From contig JAFXQX010000025.1 of NCBI GenBank assembly GCA_017526745.1, forward strand, positions 1-64,000: DNA of 64,000 nt, given 5' to 3'. Shown here piece by piece: positions 60,768 through 64,000 of this stretch. The position numbers and the translations under genes are program-made. Every line of letters starts with the position of its first letter. Positions within the stretch are counted from its first letter, which is position 1. This stretch comes from Lachnospiraceae bacterium. GTDB lineage: Bacteria > Bacillota > Clostridia > Lachnospirales > Lachnospiraceae. The notes under the pieces are model-generated. The model had not been told where the DNA came from. It ran no database searches and saw only the letters and a program-made list of their open reading frames with translations.

Positions 60768-62846
60768 TTAATATCTGAATCTCGTTATTATCTCGTCAAG
60801 GTTATCGACGGATGCAAGAACTGCCTGAAGCTTTTCATTTCCGGCCTCATTGGCCTGCTGCATCTGTTCGGATTTGTCGGCGATATCCCTGATCCCGTCT
60901 GCCGAAGATGTTGCCATGTCATTGATCATATCCGCTGCGGATGTGATCTCATCCATGTTGTTCTCAAGAGCGGTAATGCCGTTCCGGATATCGTTCATGA
61001 CGCTTATGAAGTAGTCTGCATCCTCGCGGTATTTTTCGCCGGAGGCGGCAAAGTTCTGATAGTCCGACAGAACAGTGTTCTCAAGGTAATTCATAACCTC
61101 AGAGATACAGTTGCTCATTCCGGCAACGGCCTGATTGACCTCAACGACCATCTGCGTGATGTTGTCAACGGCATGGAGCGTATCTGCGGCCAGTGATCCG
61201 ATCTCGGTTGCAACTACCGCAAAGCCCTTGCCCATCTCGCCTGCTCTGGCTGCCTCGATCGAAGCGTTAAGCGCCAGCAGGTTTGTCTGCGAGGAGATGT
61301 TCTTGATGTCCTCGGTAAGAGCATTGATCTTGGAGACAGCCTTGGCCTGCTCGATCGCAGCCTCGGTTCTTTCCTTCATCTCATCATACATCTTGTGAGT
61401 CTGGTCCATGGAAGCGTTACTCTGACTGCTCATGTCGTTCGCACGGAGCTGGATCTCTTCGGAATTCTTCTCACCGTCAAGAGCCAGATCGGCGATGCCC
61501 TTGGACTGCTCACGTATGGCACTGATGTTGTTTACGATATTGGAGGTGTTGTCGGCAGCGTCCTGCATGGATCCCGCGAGCTGATTGGTGGCCCGGCTGT
61601 TGTCGTTTGCAAGCCTGGTATTTTCTTCGATGATGTTTCCGAGCTCGTCAACATTTGCCGTGACGGTCTTCTCAACTTCGGAGAAGGAGTCGACCATGTC
61701 CCTGAACGCCTGGCGCATTCCGTGGATCTCGTTTGCCATGTGTCCGATCTCATCGCGCTGCCTTTGAAGGGCTTCTGCCTGGTTGGATGAAGTAAGGTCG
61801 AGCTTTGCGGTCTTTTCTATGATGCCCGTCAGCTTGTTGATTGGCTTGACCATGCTGTTTCCGACAAGAAGACCGACGACCGCACAGACGATGAGTGCAA
61901 GTGCCGCAACGCCGAGTATGTAATAAAGAAGCGTCCTGGAATTAGCAAATATCTCGGAAGATGGTGCGCAAAGTACGAGGAACTCGTTGTTGGACGTAGG
62001 CCTTACGACCATGATTTTCTCTACGCCGTTGTACTTGTATGTAAGAGAGCCTCCCGCATCCGTAAGAAGCGAGTTAAATCCGGCAAGGCCCTCGCCGAGC
62101 GTTGATACTTCGGTACCTTCGGGAACCGACTTGTGATGAAGTATCGCCCCCTGGGAATTCGTGAGGAAACCGTAGCCGCTGTCATATATCTTGATCGAGT
62201 CGACCATGTCGGTAAGCTCCGTAAATGCAACGTCCATCCCGACGATACCGATCGAAGTCCCGTCCTCTGCAAACAGCGGAACGACGTATGAGATCATGTA
62301 TACGTTGATGTTGCTGTTAAGATAGGGATCCATCCAGAGAGGAGCACCGTTGTTTATGGGGATGTAGTACCAGCCGACATGTTCGAGATCGCTCGGATCG
62401 TACATTGAAAAGTCGGTCGGAGTCACGGACTCGAACGGATCCGAAAGAGAGTTCCTGGTAAGGAACAGTCCCGATGTCGGCGAAGAGAATTCCGGATTGA
62501 AGCGGATGTAACAGGTGATAACACCTTCCGTGGACTCCGCAAACCGGAACGTATCATCAATAACCCAGCCCGTGAAACTGTCTGCGTAATTGACATCCTT
62601 CATGAAACGGTCCGTGCTCATGCGCGACATGGCAATCGTGGCGAGTGTGTTTACAGACTGCTCAACACAGTCGATCTTGGAGTTGAGCTCGTTGGTAACA
62701 CTCGTTGCCCGGTAGTTCATCGTTTCGATAGCTTCATCCTGTGTGACTTTGGTTGAGTTTGCGATGACGAGAATGCTGATGATAGCAGCCGTCAGAAGTG
62801 AGCACAGAATGATACCGCCGATGATCTTGGTCTTGATGCTTTTCAT
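60768..62846 (-). CDS. Methyl-accepting chemotaxis receptor with dCache-like sensor
   Basis: The 692-aa protein has a first membrane helix (about 8-28), an extracellular dCache-like sensor (about 35-295, with [35 protein letters not shown] and GIVGMDVAF), a second helix (about 310-335), a HAMP domain and a long helical signalling region. The tip [33 protein letters not shown] (about residue 530) is the canonical MCP hairpin that binds CheW and CheA. It senses a small external ligand, possibly an amino acid or organic acid. It implies that the organism is motile. Confidence 0.94.
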   Translation of the reverse strand: MKSIKTKIIGGIILCSLLTAAIISILVIANSTKVTQDEAIETMNYRATSVTNELNSKIDCVEQSVNTLATIAMSRMSTDRFMKDVNYADSFTGWVIDDTFRFAESTEGVITCYIRFNPEFSSPTSGLFLTRNSLSDPFESVTPTDFSMYDPSDLEHVGWYYIPINNGAPLWMDPYLNSNINVYMISYVVPLFAEDGTSIGIVGMDVAFTELTDMVDSIKIYDSGYGFLTNSQGAILHHKSVPEGTEVSTLGEGLAGFNSLLTDAGGSLTYKYNGVEKIMVVRPTSNNEFLVLCAPSSEIFANSRTLLYYILGVAALALIVCAVVGLLVGNSMVKPINKLTGIIEKTAKLDLTSSNQAEALQRQRDEIGHMANEIHGMRQAFRDMVDSFSEVEKTVTANVDELGNIIEENTRLANDNSRATNQLAGSMQDAADNTSNIVNNISAIREQSKGIADLALDGEKNSEEIQLRANDMSSQSNASMDQTHKMYDEMKERTEAAIEQAKAVSKINALTEDIKNISSQTNLLALNASIEAARAGEMGKGFAVVATEIGSLAADTLHAVDNITQMVVEVNQAVAGMSNCISEVMNYLENTVLSDYQNFAASGEKYREDADYFISVMNDIRNGITALENNMDEITSAADMINDMATSSADGIRDIADKSEQMQQANEAGNEKLQAVLASVDNLDEIITRFRY

Positions 62847-62950
62847 GCGTGTAACCTCCCTGCATATTATAGTGTTTGAACACTTTTCCTTAATTATAGT
62901 ATCTTGAACTTACCATTTCAATGACCTAAAATGCACTTGAGGTATATAAA

Positions 62951-64000
62951 ATGACTGATGTATTGTCCGTAAAGATCATGAGGCAGTCGGATGCGGCTGC
63001 GATAGAGTCCGGAACCGCCCAGAGCGAACTGATGATGCGCGCTGCAAAGGGCGTGTTTTCGGCAGTTTCCTGGAAGGCCCCGGTTGCGATAGTATGCGGA
63101 AAAGGGAACAACGGAGGAGACGGAAAGGTTCTGTCTGCTCTTTTGAGTGATGCCGGGATTGAGAATACGGTGTTTGAGAGTGAGACAGGGGGACGGAGGT
63201 ATTGTCTCAAATCTTTTGAGACAATACCGCCGTCCCCCTGTCTCACTCCGTCCCCCTGTCTCACTCCGTCCGCCTGTCTCACTCTTGAGGGATATAATAC
63301 CGTCGTTGACTGCCTGCTCGGTACGGGATTTCATGGGGATCTGCGGCCCGAGATCGAGGCGGCGGTCGATGCGATAAACGCAAGCAGCGCTTATAAAGTG
63401 AGCGTTGATATCAACAGTGGACTGAACGGTGATACCGGCATGGCAAAGAAGTGCGTGATATCCGACCTGACCGTTTCGATAGGAAGCTATAAGCCGGGAC
63501 ATTTCCTTAACATGGCAAAGGACGTCATGAAAAGCAAAGTAAACGTTGACATAGGGATACCTCCCGTGGGGGAAGTATTCCATCTGATAGAGGAGGCCGA
63601 TGTGAAGGCGGCCCTCGGAGTGCGTGCCAATTATTCCAACAAGGGAACATACGGATACTGTGCGCTCATCGGAGGATCCACGCGGTATTCGGGTGCGATA
63701 AGGCTTGCATACCTAGCGGATGCGGCGATGCGAAGCGGCGCGGGAGTGGTAAAGATCGCACTGCCTCAGTCCCTCGTGCACGACGTTACGCCGCATATAC
63801 TTGAGAGCACGCTGTTCCCGCTGGCAGATGTTTCAAGGAACGAGGAAGATAAGAACACCGGCCCTGATGTTATGTCAACCAACGACAGGGAGGTCTCTTA
63901 CGATCCCGCTCAGATCGACGAACTGATCTCAAACGTTAAGACTGTAACATTCGGCATGGGGATAGGCACCGGAGAAGGCGCCGCTGCGATCCTTAAACAT
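62951..64000 (+). CDS. nnr: Bifunctional NAD(P)H-hydrate repair enzyme (3' end outside window), with an in-frame palindromic insert
   Basis: The frame is open from the ATG at 62951 to the window end (350 codons). The N-terminal epimerase domain has IMRQSDAAAIESG, CGKGNNGGDGKV (N53-G58) and VVDCLLGTGFHGDLR. The start of the C-terminal dehydratase domain is NYSNKGTYGYCALIGGSTRYSGAIRLAYLADAAMRSGAGVVKI. Together they repair damaged NADHX and NADPHX. Residues of about 77-111 come from a palindromic element (63179-63283) and read as a Cys/Pro/Thr/Ser-rich insertion with the tandem PSPCLT-type unit. It lies between two conserved strands, so it could be tolerated as a surface loop. Confidence 0.88.
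   Translation, partial: MTDVLSVKIMRQSDAAAIESGTAQSELMMRAAKGVFSAVSWKAPVAIVCGKGNNGGDGKVLSALLSDAGIENTVFESETGGRRYCLKSFETIPPSPCLTPSPCLTPSACLTLEGYNTVVDCLLGTGFHGDLRPEIEAAVDAINASSAYKVSVDINSGLNGDTGMAKKCVISDLTVSIGSYKPGHFLNMAKDVMKSKVNVDIGIPPVGEVFHLIEEADVKAALGVRANYSNKGTYGYCALIGGSTRYSGAIRLAYLADAAMRSGAGVVKIALPQSLVHDVTPHILESTLFPLADVSRNEEDKNTGPDVMSTNDREVSYDPAQIDELISNVKTVTFGMGIGTGEGAAAILKH
63179..63283. repeat. Palindromic element B (GGGGACGG core) inside nnr
   Basis: 33-bp arms (63179-63211, 63215-63247) are inverted repeats with one mismatch and a TCT loop. The outer 18 bp (CCGTCCCCCTGTCTCACT) is then repeated in tandem, giving three units at 63230-63283, the third with one change. The whole is 105 bp, a multiple of three, and each 18-bp unit is six codons, so the host frame stays open. 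Confidence 0.92.

Overview
The window looks like a chromosomal segment of a Gram-positive clostridial bacterium, most likely of the Lachnospiraceae. This rests on the gene set: a long PPi-type phosphofructokinase, a CBS-containing family II pyrophosphatase, a GH36/ABC alpha-galactoside locus without its own ATPase, lipoproteins, AGGAGG ribosome sites, no outer-membrane genes, and several Lachnospiraceae-style small proteins. The genus is not certain. Most of the window has intermediate GC; the polysaccharide cluster (about 0.9-8.5 kb) is clearly AT-rich.

Layout. 1-0.7 kb: end of an aldo/keto reductase with a ferredoxin tail. 0.75-8.9 kb: promoter, structured leader with a terminator, and a capsule/exopolysaccharide operon (Alg14/Alg13-type transferase pair, ATP-grasp, three further glycosyltransferases, Wzy polymerase, Wzx flippase). 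9-12.9 kb: Rpn-like nuclease, sugar kinase, and a tripartite HipBST-like toxin-antitoxin operon with three evenly spaced operators. 13.1-20.8 kb: carbohydrate-binding lipoprotein and a phosphorelay block (hybrid kinase, Hpt protein, REC-Hpt-REC protein, REC-GGDEF-EAL protein). 21-22.3 kb: MATE transporter. 22.3-31 kb: alpha-galactoside locus (AraC regulator, two GH36 enzymes, binding protein, two permeases). 31-41.3 kb: pyrophosphatase, a FliM-peptide-like small protein, tRNA-Leu, a flavin-fold protein, a GDPD / LTA-synthase-like operon, pfp, a small conserved protein, glycogen phosphorylase and a PilZ protein. 41.4-57.3 kb: four very large, related, secreted coiled-coil proteins, interrupted by an Rpn nuclease and a DUF3990-type toxin-antitoxin pair. 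57.6-64 kb: HigBA-like pair, diguanylate cyclase, inositol-monophosphatase-family protein, a small protein, a chemotaxis receptor and the start of nnr.

The most striking content is the family of four surface proteins. Each has a shared signal peptide, a long helix, a globular head, a second long helix, a low-complexity linker, a VLGxR-type motif, a degenerate VPLA sorting-like motif and a C-terminal membrane helix. The layout suggests antiparallel coiled-coil stalks that display variable heads on the cell surface. The second notable finding is a palindromic element with a GGGGACGG core and 18-bp tandem arm copies. It sits inside two unrelated genes (a small conserved gene and nnr) without breaking either reading frame.

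Signalling themes recur: c-di-GMP (EAL, PilZ, GGDEF proteins), phosphorelay, and chemotaxis. Three toxin-antitoxin loci each carry recognisable palindromic operators. All domain assignments are from reading the translations; no database search was possible.
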